The notes: generated by a model from the sequence alone, not told the origin. 64,000 nt of DNA from Psychrobacter immobilis (GCF_904846065.1 NZ_CAJGZV010000001.1:2852001-2916000); one strand, 5' to 3'. Shown: positions 42,097 to 51,289, counted from the first letter of the stretch. A program made the numbers and translations.

Positions 42097-43185
42097 ATGG
42101 ATACAGTACAGGTAGACTTTGCCGAGATAAATAAAGACTGGGATAAAAACATCGCTGATTATCACTTTGATATTTATCACTTATCTGGTTGGATTGCTGC
42201 GTCAGCTATTGTCGATAAAGGCACTCCTCAAGGAGTGATTGCCACTTATAACAATAAAAAAATCTTTTTACCTCTCATTATAAGAGAACTCGACTCAGAG
42301 CATTGGGATGCGACTTCTACTTATGGTTACGGCGGTCCTGTCATGGATAAGTCTCTCACTGATGCCGAATTAGACATAATATTGGCAGAAGTAAGGGGCT
42401 TTCTCTTAGCAAAAGGCTGTGTGTCTTTATTCATGCGACTGCATCCAATCATCAATAAAGAGTGGCTACCAACGGTCGGCAAAGCACTCACTCATGGATT
42501 GACATTGATGTCTGACTTGGGTAAATCTGAAGAGGAGCACTGGAGTGAGACTCAAAATCGTCATCGTAGAGGCATTAAAAAAGCCTTAAAAATGGATGTC
42601 GTGACAAAAATTGAGCGTTTAACCAGAGACAATGCAGTGATGTTTTCCAATATTTACAAAGAAACGATGGCGCAGGTGAAGGCAGATCAGTACTACTTCT
42701 TTGATGATGATTACTTTTTTAATTTGCTCGAAAATTTGCAAGACAGAATACTACTGATAACTGCCTATCAGGATAATAAAGCCATTGGTTCCTCTATCTA
42801 CACAATCTGTAAAGAATCGGGCATTATGCAATTTCATCTCGGAGGCACGCTCAACGCCTATACCCATCTACAACCTTCCAAACTCATTACCCATGTGGCT
42901 CGTGATTGGGGCCGAACCAATCATTATAAATTACTGCATCTTGGCGGCGGTGTAGGCTCTAATCTAGATTCTTTATACGAGTATAAAAAAGGGTTTAGCT
43001 CACAAGAGTTATTATTCAAAACCTATAGACTCATCGTTAATCCAGAAAAATACACAGCATTAGTCGCTGATAGCTGGTTCACCGAAAATGATTTACGCTC
43101 CGACTTTTTCCCTTTATATAGAAAAGAGCCTACTAAAGAAACTATCTTGGAGACTGAACAAGCTGAAGCTTTGGCAGATATTTGA
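42097..43185 (+). CDS. FemAB-like/GNAT-fold acyltransferase
   Basis: A 362-aa protein that I place in the FemAB-like acetyltransferase group (GNAT_6 type) from its overall pattern: an N-terminal half with YHLSGWIAASAIVDKG and STYGYGGPVMD, a central basic segment WSETQNRHRRGIKKALK, and a C-terminal GNAT-like part with FFDDDYFFNLLENLQDRIL, GSSIYTICKESGIMQFHLGG and LLHLGGGVGS. Related proteins add amino acids to peptidoglycan or decorate cell-surface polysaccharide, but no such cluster is nearby. GAGGGAG precedes the ATG. It is bracketed by two near-identical terminators. Confidence 0.75.
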   Translation: MDTVQVDFAEINKDWDKNIADYHFDIYHLSGWIAASAIVDKGTPQGVIATYNNKKIFLPLIIRELDSEHWDATSTYGYGGPVMDKSLTDAELDIILAEVRGFLLAKGCVSLFMRLHPIINKEWLPTVGKALTHGLTLMSDLGKSEEEHWSETQNRHRRGIKKALKMDVVTKIERLTRDNAVMFSNIYKETMAQVKADQYYFFDDDYFFNLLENLQDRILLITAYQDNKAIGSSIYTICKESGIMQFHLGGTLNAYTHLQPSKLITHVARDWGRTNHYKLLHLGGGVGSNLDSLYEYKKGFSSQELLFKTYRLIVNPEKYTALVADSWFTENDLRSDFFPLYRKEPTKETILETEQAEALADI

Positions 43186-43222
43186 TCTGCGTTATTTTAC
43201 GATTCTAATCATTCAAGCCAAT

Positions 43223-43254
43223 AAAAAAGCAGCCATTACGATGGCTGCTTTTTT
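43223..43254. terminator. Terminator after the FemAB-like gene (copy 2 of a duplicated terminator)
   Basis: AAAAAAGCAGCCAT, loop TACG, ATGGCTGCTTTTTT. Perfect 14-bp stem with A/T tracts; it differs from copy 1 by one loop base. It also faces the convergent lipoprotein gene. Confidence 0.93.
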
Positions 43255-43295
43255 GATGCTAATTGTCTTTCATTTCGGTAGATAATGGGCTTACT

Positions 43296-43730
43296 TTACT
43301 TAGTTTTGATGATATGCCAAACGCCCAGTTTATTGTCGCCATCTTTATCGCCCACCTTTGTATCATTGGCATAGAAATATAACGGTTTACCATTTACCGC
43401 CCATTGATACTTGCCATCTTCGCGTTGAAATGCTGCAAACTGCCCTGACGCTTTGGCATTACTCGGTGCCATAAATGCGGGCCAAGCAATTAGACAGGCA
43501 CTACCACACTCTGATTTGTTCATCCCATCTTTGTCAAAGGTATATAAGGTCATGTGATTGCTTGCATCGACTAACATGCCGTTTTTACTCGCGACTGGCG
43601 CGGTATTTTTATTGGTGGCTTGTACATCATGCATGCCAGAATCATCATTGCCGAATACATTGTTTAACGTAGTACAACCAGTAAGCGTTAAAACACCGGT
43701 GAGAGCCGATAATATAAGCATACGTTTCAT
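43296..43730 (-). CDS. COG4315-type small lipoprotein
   Basis: A 144-aa lipoprotein with signal peptide and lipobox ending at Cys19 (GVLTLTGC). The rest is a repeated secreted-lipoprotein domain: MLVDASNHMTLYTFDKD, SECGSACLIAWPAF and GKYQWAVNGKPLYFYANDTKVGD, typical of the COG4315 (UPF lipoprotein with Tyr/Trp-rich repeats) family, whose function is unknown. I chose the ATG at 43730, which has GGAAG five bases upstream; a longer in-frame start would put 23 polar, His/Asn-rich residues before the signal peptide. Confidence 0.88.
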   Translation of the reverse strand: MKRMLILSALTGVLTLTGCTTLNNVFGNDDSGMHDVQATNKNTAPVASKNGMLVDASNHMTLYTFDKDGMNKSECGSACLIAWPAFMAPSNAKASGQFAAFQREDGKYQWAVNGKPLYFYANDTKVGDKDGDNKLGVWHIIKTK

Positions 43731-44234
43731 AATAACTTCCTTGTCATTTTGATTGTGATTATGATTGTCATCATAAATTTCTATTTGGATTTTTCTCATC
43801 GTCAGACTATTTAAGCAGCAAAAAAACCTATCGCTGACTTCAAGCAGTTTTAATATAGCATATGCAACAGCGCAGTCGTTTCTATCCCTATATAAATTTA
43901 CAAAAGCTTATGTATTTGCAAATTGGTTAAACTGGCATAGCCATTCATTGACAAAACTCACGTATCTACTTACGTATTTGCCGTCATATTGGTTGTCATT
44001 TTTCGTAGAATACTCTATACACATTAAGAATTACTACACAATGACAAATATGACCCTTGCGGCTTCATATGCATATTGAACTTGACGTCCTTTGCACGCA
44101 TATCAATAGTTATAAACGGCTTAGAACAACATCCATTAGGACAAATTTTTTAAAATAAGACTCTAGAATAAAACATTTAACAAATACACCGAGCATGACC
44201 TGCTGTAACTGCTACTAAGGATATAACAACGACA
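43731..44234. other. Divergent region lipoprotein gene/FAD oxidoreductase gene
   Basis: 504 bp without an acceptable ORF. It contains a promoter candidate at 43993-44021 pointing toward the FAD oxidoreductase gene. Nothing else stands out. Confidence 0.45.
43993..44021 (+). promoter_or_regulatory. Promoter candidate for the FAD oxidoreductase gene
   Basis: TTGTCA (43993-43998), a 17-bp spacer and TATACA (44016-44021). The leader would be about 210 nt. Confidence 0.45.
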
Positions 44235-45851
44235 ATGACTCACTCTTTCATTAAAAACCCAGTGAAAAACCAAGCGCACTCTGCCAAACGTGTCGGTATT
44301 CTTGGTGGTGGTACGGCAGGAGCAACCATTGCTATCCGCCTTGCGGCATTGGGGCTTGAAACTTATGTATTTGAAAAAAACAAATCGCTGATTGATGGTC
44401 CACCGATGTGTCACTTGCATGCTGGCGGCAATCTATACCGCGAAATTCCTGATGAAGATTGTGTGGCTCTCCTCAAACAATGTATCGATATATTGCGCCT
44501 TTATCCTTATACCATCGATGTTCGCCCAACAGTATTTGCCGTGCCAACCCGCGATGAAGGCTTGCCAGAAGATTTGCTACCACGTCTTGATATCTTGACT
44601 GATGCGTATCGTAAGCTTATCGCTGAAGATGCTAATAACAAAGTGTTGGGCGAACCTGAAAACTATTATCAGCTTTATAGCCATGAGCAACTCATTGCGC
44701 TGTCAGAACGTGAGCAAGTCGCAGTGCCGCGGTCGGTTGATGAATGGATGATACCAGTAGCTAAGTATTTGGACTTAAATAAAGTCAAGTTTCCACTGAT
44801 TGTCGTGCAAGAGTATGGCTGGAATATTTTTCGCTTGGCGGCCTCTGCGCAATTGGCATTAGCAGATTATGAGCATGCCCACGTCTTTACAGATACGCAG
44901 GTTAAGCAAGTCATGCCTGTTGATTGTGAAAATTGCTCAAACGCAGACCATCATGTTACTAAATGGCGTATTGATTATCAACAATCTGCCAGCTCTGAAA
45001 CTCAGCTTACAACCGAATCTGAGACCAAAAATACAACCGAATCTATCGAAGTGGATTATTTAATCAACGCTTGCGGTTTTCGTACGGGCGTCATCGACGA
45101 TATGGTCGGGGTCAAAGTCACGCGTATGGTCGAGTTTAAATCGTCTTATATTACCCACTGGGATGATACTGGCGGACAGATACCAGAGATTATCGTTTAT
45201 GGCAGTCGCGGCACACCTGAAGGCATGGCACAACTCACGCCTTACCCCGGTGGTTATTTTCAAATACATGGCATGAGCAAATTTATCACGCTATTCGATG
45301 ATGGCTTGGTCGCCTCTAGCAAAGACAGCGCCCAACCTAAGCTGCCGCCACAGTATGTGCACTACATCGAAGATGGCTGGGATAAAGCACCGTTACAAGC
45401 GCGTAGTCAGCAAGCGATTGATTATGTAGCGGAGTTTGTACCGACCTTCCATAGCGCACGTACGGTCGGTAACGCGCTATATGGTGGGCAGCAAATTCCC
45501 GGTGAGGACGATACGCTGCGAGTGGCTGATGTAAGCTTGTACTCTAATATTCGCTATGCTCGTGCGGAAAACGTCAAAGCATCATCAACTTTGATTGCTG
45601 CCGATCAAATCGTTGATGAATTGACTGAACTTGGCTTAATCGATCATGACACGCCAGCCAACCGCAATCGTTATGCTCATAATTGGGCGTATTTAACAAA
45701 ACACGATAGCATGGCGATTGATGAAGTCGCGCGTACACTGGCTGAGCAACGAGGCTTTCCATTGGCAATGGCTGATGTGAATCACGGTATTGGCGAGACA
45801 ACTTTAAAGGGTTTCAACACGGTTAATGATGCAGGTGCTACTGAGATATAA
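44235..45851 (+). CDS. FAD-dependent oxidoreductase of unknown substrate
   Basis: A 538-aa flavoprotein. An N-terminal FAD/Rossmann motif (residues about 19-47: GILGGGTAGATIAIRLA, ending with VFEK) is followed by GPPMCHLHAGGNLYREI and a C-terminal NALYGGQQIPGEDDTLRVAD segment that probably closes the FAD site. No membrane helix or signal peptide is visible. A polar Ser/Thr/Glu insert occupies residues about 249-272, before VDYLINACGFRTG. I recall similar proteins in Acinetobacter without an assigned substrate. It is a single gene with a very strong terminator. Confidence 0.8.
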   Translation: MTHSFIKNPVKNQAHSAKRVGILGGGTAGATIAIRLAALGLETYVFEKNKSLIDGPPMCHLHAGGNLYREIPDEDCVALLKQCIDILRLYPYTIDVRPTVFAVPTRDEGLPEDLLPRLDILTDAYRKLIAEDANNKVLGEPENYYQLYSHEQLIALSEREQVAVPRSVDEWMIPVAKYLDLNKVKFPLIVVQEYGWNIFRLAASAQLALADYEHAHVFTDTQVKQVMPVDCENCSNADHHVTKWRIDYQQSASSETQLTTESETKNTTESIEVDYLINACGFRTGVIDDMVGVKVTRMVEFKSSYITHWDDTGGQIPEIIVYGSRGTPEGMAQLTPYPGGYFQIHGMSKFITLFDDGLVASSKDSAQPKLPPQYVHYIEDGWDKAPLQARSQQAIDYVAEFVPTFHSARTVGNALYGGQQIPGEDDTLRVADVSLYSNIRYARAENVKASSTLIAADQIVDELTELGLIDHDTPANRNRYAHNWAYLTKHDSMAIDEVARTLAEQRGFPLAMADVNHGIGETTLKGFNTVNDAGATEI

Positions 45852-45875
45852 AAAGCGTTCTATTAAAAATTGAAC

Positions 45876-45922
45876 AAAAAAAAGGAGAGAAGGGCTAATG
45901 ATCAGCCCTTCTCTCCTTTTTT
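45876..45922. terminator. Very strong bidirectional terminator
   Basis: AAAAGGAGAGAAGGGCT pairs perfectly with AGCCCTTCTCTCCTTTT around a 7-nt loop, with extra A/T tracts, giving a stem of about 19-20 bp. It separates the FAD oxidoreductase gene from the convergent LOG-family gene. Confidence 0.95.
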
Positions 45923-45973
45923 ATAGATGAAATATTTATATATAAAAGTATTCATCTATAGAAATATGTACTC

Positions 45974-46651
45974 TTAATTACCAGCCATTTTTTCGGTATC
46001 GACTGCATCGTCTATTTTTACGACTGTTTTTAATAGCTCAATGGCTTCATTAATCGTGTTACATACTACCAAACGCTCCAGATCTTCTTGTTTCATAAAA
46101 CCTTGGTCAGCCGTATATTTTAAGTGCTCGATCATACGATCATAGAAACCATTGATATTCAGAATAATCATCGGTTTTTCATGTTGATATAGCTGACGCC
46201 ACGTAGCGATTTCCATAATTTCTTCTAAGGTACCAAGCCCGCCCGGCAAGGTAATAAAAGCATCCGCGTACTCTGCCATCACGGTTTTACGGGTGTGCAT
46301 GGTATCGGTTAAATGCAGACGAGTCAGCTGCTCATGAGCAATTTCGTGCTTGAGCATAAAGGTTGGAATCACACCGACCGCTTGCGCACCGCCTTGAATC
46401 ACCTCATCTGCAACGGCACCCATCAGCCCGATGCTCGCGCCGCCGTAGACCAAACCCATGCCATTGTCGGCAAGCGCACTACCCAACTCGCGGGCTGCCT
46501 GCTCGTAGACTTCATTATTGCCCAAACGCGAACCACAATAAACCGCTACCAACGGCATCGTTAACGTTGATTTATCCACTGCTTTTTCAATATTGGTAAT
46601 GTCTTGACTGGTAATGACTTCATAAGTGTCATTGTTAATTTTCATTTGCAT
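45974..46651 (-). CDS. LOG-family protein (Rossman-fold nucleotide phosphoribohydrolase)
   Basis: A 225-aa member of the LOG (lonely guy)/TIGR00730 group, whose characterised members hydrolyse nucleoside 5'-monophosphates such as AMP or cytokinin ribotides. It has VAVYCGSRLGNN (37-46), GLVYGGASIGLMGAVAD, MHTRKTVMAEYADAF and the hallmark LPGGLGTLEE (135-144). An N-terminal extension of about 30 residues precedes the core. GGAAG lies close to the first ATG. The true substrate here is not known. Confidence 0.93.
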   Translation of the reverse strand: MQMKINNDTYEVITSQDITNIEKAVDKSTLTMPLVAVYCGSRLGNNEVYEQAARELGSALADNGMGLVYGGASIGLMGAVADEVIQGGAQAVGVIPTFMLKHEIAHEQLTRLHLTDTMHTRKTVMAEYADAFITLPGGLGTLEEIMEIATWRQLYQHEKPMIILNINGFYDRMIEHLKYTADQGFMKQEDLERLVVCNTINEAIELLKTVVKIDDAVDTEKMAGN

Positions 46652-46937
46652 ATAGCTTCCTTAATTTTTATATCGATTGTTTTTGTTAAATACTCGTTAA
46701 AACCCTAATGGATAATACCACCCAAGATAAATAGCATAGAACTTGAAAGTCACAATTGAACGCCTTGCTTGCCAGCATTTATCTTAACATAAGCGATGCT
46801 ATCAGGTGGCTATCAGCTAATTTAAGCGTTTTATCACTACGTAATGACTACATTTTAAGAGCAGATTGTTGATAAATAATTGCAAATAAATAACCACTCC
46901 ACACCGCATAGAACCCTAACAATATGAAGGTTAAAGC

Positions 46938-47828
46938 ATGGAAAATAAACAGTATCAGACGGATATTTATTCACTGAGTATCATGACTGAGCGCAATCAG
47001 GCATTGGCAGCGACTGTCTATCGCCCTAAAAATGAGGTAAAAAAAGCGGTTATGCTCGCGCCAGCAACGGGTATCAAGCGCCAGTTTTATCACAATTTTG
47101 CCACTCACTTAGCAGAAAATGGCTTTGGTGTACTAACCTTTGACAATGAAGGCATCGGTAAATCGCTGTCGTCTGCATTGGCTAAATGCGATGCATCGCT
47201 GATTAGCTGGGGTCGCCATGATATGCCAGCCGTCCTTGATGCGTTGCAAGATGAATTTTCCAACGCCACTTATCATTTAATTGGTCATAGCGCTGGCGGT
47301 CAGCTGATTGGTTTGATGCCAAATTATAGTGCGCTCGCTTCAGTGTTCAATGTCGCCTGCTCATCAGGTCGTATTAAAAACATGAGCATGCCCTATAAAC
47401 TCAAAGCGATGGGTTTTATGGATGCCTTTATTCCACTCGCCAACTTGACGTTAGGGTACACGCCGTCAGATAAAATTGGTATGGGCGAACCGCTACCACG
47501 GGGCGTGTCTCGGCAGTGGCGCGAATGGTGTAATGGCGCAGGCTATATCAAAACAGCCTTTGGCAAAAGTATACAAACGCACTTTTACAATGACATTACT
47601 ATGCCATCATTATGGCTGGGGTTTAGTGATGATGACATTGCCAATAGCAAAAATATGGATGATATGATTCGTGTTTTTACTAAAATGCCAGTCGAAAAAC
47701 AGTTTTTAGATCCCAAAGACTGTGGTCTAAACAGCATCGGTCATATGCGCTATTTTAGTAGCAGAACCAACACTAAAGCACCGCAGCTTTGGCAAATGGC
47801 AGTTGATTGGCTAGCTAAGCAGCAATAA
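46938..47828 (+). CDS. Alpha/beta hydrolase (serine aminopeptidase-like)
   Basis: A 296-aa cytoplasmic alpha/beta-hydrolase. Features: LAPATGIKRQFYHNFATHLA, LTFDNEGIGKS, the elbow LIGHSAGGQ (Ser118), WLGFSDDDI as the acid region and GLNSIGHMRYF as the likely His (SIGHM). This pattern (APATG, the absent HG motif, and the RQWREWC segment) is a recognisable subgroup found in proteobacteria and annotated as hydrolase 4-like; its substrate is unknown. AAGGT lies upstream. It converges with the exonuclease gene. Confidence 0.85.
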   Translation: MENKQYQTDIYSLSIMTERNQALAATVYRPKNEVKKAVMLAPATGIKRQFYHNFATHLAENGFGVLTFDNEGIGKSLSSALAKCDASLISWGRHDMPAVLDALQDEFSNATYHLIGHSAGGQLIGLMPNYSALASVFNVACSSGRIKNMSMPYKLKAMGFMDAFIPLANLTLGYTPSDKIGMGEPLPRGVSRQWREWCNGAGYIKTAFGKSIQTHFYNDITMPSLWLGFSDDDIANSKNMDDMIRVFTKMPVEKQFLDPKDCGLNSIGHMRYFSSRTNTKAPQLWQMAVDWLAKQQ

Positions 47829-47864
47829 GTTCGGTTTAGTTAATCCATTCAAGTGCAATTCTAT

Positions 47865-48554
47865 TTAGTCTTGCGTACTTTTTGCTGCCTGTTCTACTTT
47901 GACACGCTTGGTTAAGGCAGAATAAAGCGACGGCTGCATATTGTGGATATTACCCAGCATCCATTTTACGTAGCTGATGGGCACGTCTTTAATCAGCGTG
48001 CCTTTATGTTTGCCAAAGGGCATTTTGCTCACTGGATTGGCTTTATTAGCGATAGCATGGACAACAGCAAAATCCGTCGGTGCTATGGCTAGGCGCTCAC
48101 AACACGCCTGATAAAGCAGATAACACATACGCGCATCACCTAGCGCATCATGAGCGGCAATCGTCATCCTACTTGCTTCCTCTTTGCCTAATAATTGCTC
48201 GATACATTTGGACTGACCATAAGCACTCCACTCTGGAAAAGCCACACGCGCCAGCCGAACCGTACATATCAACTTAGTAGACGGACTGCCAATAACCCGC
48301 CAATCAAAGCGGACATTATGACCAATCAAATACTGCGGCAACTCAAATGCCTCTAAATCAAAGCGCTCAAGACCAGCGACATCCTCATCGGTGATACCAT
48401 GAATTCTAATGACAACTGGTGATATCGAACGACCACTATTAAAGTACTTCATCCACTCCAAACCCGTCATTACATTAATAGTCGCCACTTGAATCGGACG
48501 CGGATCACGACCTTGATCGGTTTCGGTATCGATAATCAGCGCAGTGTCAGTCAT
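47865..48554 (-). CDS. DEDDh 3'-5' exonuclease with DUF3820-like tail
   Basis: A 229-aa DnaQ-fold exonuclease. ExoI is IIDTETD (Asp9, Glu11), ExoII is LIGHNVRFD (Asp84), ExoIII is AAHDALGDA with His135 and Asp140, so all catalytic residues of the DEDDh type are present. A C-terminal module (about 176-205: MPFGKHKGTLIKDVPISYVK) matches the short DUF3820 motif, which often follows ExoX-like nucleases. It could work in DNA repair or single-strand trimming. Five tandem 13-bp repeats lie 21-85 bp upstream of its start. Confidence 0.9.
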   Translation of the reverse strand: MTDTALIIDTETDQGRDPRPIQVATINVMTGLEWMKYFNSGRSISPVVIRIHGITDEDVAGLERFDLEAFELPQYLIGHNVRFDWRVIGSPSTKLICTVRLARVAFPEWSAYGQSKCIEQLLGKEEASRMTIAAHDALGDARMCYLLYQACCERLAIAPTDFAVVHAIANKANPVSKMPFGKHKGTLIKDVPISYVKWMLGNIHNMQPSLYSALTKRVKVEQAAKSTQD

Positions 48555-48574
48555 AAAAGTTCAGCCATAGATAA

Positions 48575-48639
48575 CAATAATAGATAGCAATAATAGATAG
48601 CAATAATAGATAGCAATAATAGATAGCAATAATAGATAG
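48575..48639. repeat. Five perfect 13-bp tandem repeats
   Basis: The unit CAATAATAGATAG occurs five times without mismatch (48575-48587, 48588-48600, 48601-48613, 48614-48626, 48627-48639), with a decayed partial copy before it. It lies directly upstream of the exonuclease gene, in its likely promoter/leader, and about 160 bp from the M23 peptidase gene. Copy number could vary by slippage. Confidence 0.95.
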
Positions 48640-48801
48640 CAACATTGGTATTTTATGTAACGTTTTAAAAATACGTAAAATTTAAAAGAAACGTTATGTT
48701 TATGGGGATAAAAACCTGAGATAACAATGGCATACAAAGAATAGACGACTTCACTTATATAATAATAAGAAAAACTAATTTAAAAAACTAAAGAGAGATA
48801 G

Positions 48802-49404
48802 ATGCCAGCAGATAGCAGTAACCCGCAATCAAAGCCAAAGAAAAGGCCAACCTTTTTAAGCCGTGTACTCAGTGTGCTCATTAAAGCGGCTATATTGTTG
48901 ATGCTATTATTTGTATTTGATAGGCTCTTACCCAGTATCAGCCAACAAACTCAGTCATTTGTAATAGCAAAATGGCAACAGCTCAGTTTGTTACAGCAAG
49001 AACTACCGACGGAAAACTGCTTACCCAGTCCACTTCCAGAACAACATCTAACAGATACATGGGGCGCTGCACGCAGTCAAGGTCGCAGTCATGAAGGTAT
49101 CGATATCTTTGCCCCACGAGGCACACCAATACGAGCCACGACACAAGGCATCGTCAGCAAAGTTGGTGAAAATACGTTAGGCGGTCGTGTGGTGGTCGTG
49201 GTTGGACCAGGCGGCGCAGGGCATTATTATGCGCATTTAGAAGATTATGCAGATATTAGTCCAAACGACTGGGTCGATGCTGGCGATATCATCGGCTACG
49301 TCGGCGACAGTGGTAATGCAAAAGGTACGCCGCCACATGTGCATTATGGTATTTATATCAATGGTAGTGCAGTGAACCCCTATCCACTTTTACAAAAAGA
49401 TTAG
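48802..49404 (+). CDS. M23-family metallopeptidase, membrane-anchored
   Basis: A 200-aa LytM/M23 endopeptidase, which cuts peptidoglycan cross-links or stems. A basic N-terminus is followed by one membrane helix (about residues 24-41), then a periplasmic domain with the zinc ligands His97 and Asp101 (SHEGID) and the HxH pair His179/His181 (PPHVHYG), plus GHYYAHLED with the catalytic His. All metal ligands are present, so it should be active rather than an EnvC-type activator. Its stop overlaps the stop of the convergent phoR by a few bases. Confidence 0.92.
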   Translation: MPADSSNPQSKPKKRPTFLSRVLSVLIKAAILLMLLFVFDRLLPSISQQTQSFVIAKWQQLSLLQQELPTENCLPSPLPEQHLTDTWGAARSQGRSHEGIDIFAPRGTPIRATTQGIVSKVGENTLGGRVVVVVGPGGAGHYYAHLEDYADISPNDWVDAGDIIGYVGDSGNAKGTPPHVHYGIYINGSAVNPYPLLQKD

Positions 49405-50504
49405 GGTATCGCAGCTGATCTAATGTGGGCAGCTGGAAATACCATACTGAACGTCGAGCCCAGCCCTTCTACTGATTCAATTTGTAAATTAGCCTCATGC
49501 TGATATAAAACGTGTTTAACGATTGCCAAACCTAGCCCTGTGCCGCCAGTCGCCCGACTACGACCTTTATCAATACGATAAAAGCGCTCCGTCAACCGTG
49601 CGATATGCTCAGGTGCAATACCAATACCGTTGTCTTCGACGGCAAATCGGCAACCTTCTGACGTTTTTGTCCAGCTAATGGCGATATTACCGCCCTTGGG
49701 CGTGTATTTGATGGCATTAATCACCAGATTAGAAAGCGCGCTATTTAGATACATCTCTGAGCCATACAGTCCGTCATAAGTGTCTATCTGCAAGTGAATG
49801 GTATGCCCATATTCTTGATTGTACGCTTGCGCATCATCATAAACATGGGTCAGCAGCTTGGTCATATCAATATAACTGAGCTCATGGGTTTCTTCGATTT
49901 CGATGCGAGATAACAGCAATAAGTCATTTACAATTCTATTCATACGCGCAGTCTGTTGGCTCATCAGCTCAAACCCGCGCTTCCAATGCGGCGGCATATC
50001 TGGCTGATCCGAAAAATTTTCTAGATAACCCATCATGACGGTCAACGGTGTGCGTAACTCATGCGAGACATTCGCCACAAAATCGCGGCGCATCTCCTCC
50101 AAATGATGCAAGCGCGTCACATCATAAATAATGAGCAGCTTCTCATCGCCAAAAGGCGTGAGCTCACACTTTAAATAACGCTTGGGCGCGCGCCACGAGA
50201 CAATGTGCACACCATCCTGAGCACCATCGTTAGGGTTGGTCGTCGCCTGATAATACTGACGAAATTCAGGCGCACTGATAAAGTCAAAAATGCACTTACC
50301 TTTATCTGATAATTGTAACAACATTAAATCTTCGGCGGCCTGATTCCACCATTCGAGCCCATCATCGTCATTGAGCAAAACCACCGCATCACGCAATGCG
50401 CGTAGTGCGCTTCTAATTTTTTTGAGTTGATCTGTTGTATTCTGCTGAGTTGCTAGCAGTGACTTATTTTGTTGGTCGCCTTGAGCCGATATTAGGGTGT
50501 TCAT
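49401..50504 (-). CDS. phoR: PhoR-like sensor histidine kinase lacking membrane helices
   Basis: Partner kinase of PhoB. The 367-aa protein has a PAS domain (about 31-125, [19 protein letters not shown]), the dimerisation/phosphoacceptor helix with His148 in [16 protein letters not shown], the N box [31 protein letters not shown] and GGTGLGLAI. The classic PhoR N-terminus with two membrane helices is missing: there is no hydrophobic segment, and phoB ends only 80 bp upstream, leaving no room. The ATG has AAGGA upstream. It could be recruited to the membrane by PstSCAB-PhoU, which are not in the window. Confidence 0.88.
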   Translation of the reverse strand: MNTLISAQGDQQNKSLLATQQNTTDQLKKIRSALRALRDAVVLLNDDDGLEWWNQAAEDLMLLQLSDKGKCIFDFISAPEFRQYYQATTNPNDGAQDGVHIVSWRAPKRYLKCELTPFGDEKLLIIYDVTRLHHLEEMRRDFVANVSHELRTPLTVMMGYLENFSDQPDMPPHWKRGFELMSQQTARMNRIVNDLLLLSRIEIEETHELSYIDMTKLLTHVYDDAQAYNQEYGHTIHLQIDTYDGLYGSEMYLNSALSNLVINAIKYTPKGGNIAISWTKTSEGCRFAVEDNGIGIAPEHIARLTERFYRIDKGRSRATGGTGLGLAIVKHVLYQHEANLQIESVEGLGSTFSMVFPAAHIRSAAIP

Positions 50505-50584
50505 CCATCATCCTTATCACTATTCGCCGTTTTTCACTGTGCTGCGATTAACATACTGCTTTTATAGCGAATAAAAACCGTCAG

Positions 50585-51289
50585 TTAAATTGGTTCAATA
50601 AAGCTAGAAAATCGATAGCCTGTCCCGCGTACTGTCTGTATCAACGTATCACATTGATGCGGTCGTAGTAATGTCCGCAAACGTTTGATATGCACATCAA
50701 TGGTTCTATCTTCGATATATACATTACCGCCCCATACTTGGTCTAGCAGCTGCGTCCGCGTATAGGCACGCTCTGGATGACTCATAAAAAATGCCAGTAA
50801 TCGATATTCCGTAGGACCAACATCAACCACTTTACCAGCCGCTGTCACCCGCTGACTTTTGGGATCAAGGCTCAGATTGCCGATTTCGATAGGTTTATCA
50901 CTACTGAGCGCGTTACTACGCCGCAATACTGCTTTGATTCTGGATATTAACTCTCGTGTCGAAAAAGGCTTGGTCATATAATCATCAGCACCAGCATCAA
51001 GGCCATGCACCTTGCTGTCCTCTTCACTTTTAGCCGTCAACATAATGACTGGTATCTCAGCGAGTAGCTCATCGTTTTTGAGCAGTCGACAAAAATCAAT
51101 GCCACTTTTATCGCCGGGCAGCATCCAATCTAGCAAAATCAGCGCCGGGCGGTGATCGACCACTTGTTGGTGCGCCTCAGATACATCTGCTGCCTGCAGA
51201 CTATCAAATCCCGCCATCTCTAGCGTCATGACGATCATTTCACGAATCGCAGGTTCATCTTCAACAATCAAAATTTGCTCATTATACAT
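50585..51289 (-). CDS. phoB: Phosphate regulon response regulator PhoB
   Basis: A 234-aa OmpR/PhoB-type regulator. Receiver: EDEP acids, phosphoacceptor Asp54 (LLDWMLPG), Thr85 and Lys107 (MTKPFS). The winged helix has VGPTEYRLLAFFMSHPERAYTRTQ and the DNA-recognition part EDRTIDVHIKRLRTLLRP. The WMLPGDKSGIDFCRLLK segment is typical of PhoB proper. A good Pho box lies upstream (51375-51394), indicating autoregulation. phoR follows after 80 bp. Confidence 0.96.
   Translation of the reverse strand: MYNEQILIVEDEPAIREMIVMTLEMAGFDSLQAADVSEAHQQVVDHRPALILLDWMLPGDKSGIDFCRLLKNDELLAEIPVIMLTAKSEEDSKVHGLDAGADDYMTKPFSTRELISRIKAVLRRSNALSSDKPIEIGNLSLDPKSQRVTAAGKVVDVGPTEYRLLAFFMSHPERAYTRTQLLDQVWGGNVYIEDRTIDVHIKRLRTLLRPHQCDTLIQTVRGTGYRFSSFIEPI

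Noticed and set aside
43981..44001. Second Pho-box-like pair (CGTCAT and TGTCAT) before the FAD oxidoreductase gene
   Set aside because: The half-sites are 12 bp apart instead of 11, and one overlaps the -35 box of the promoter candidate.
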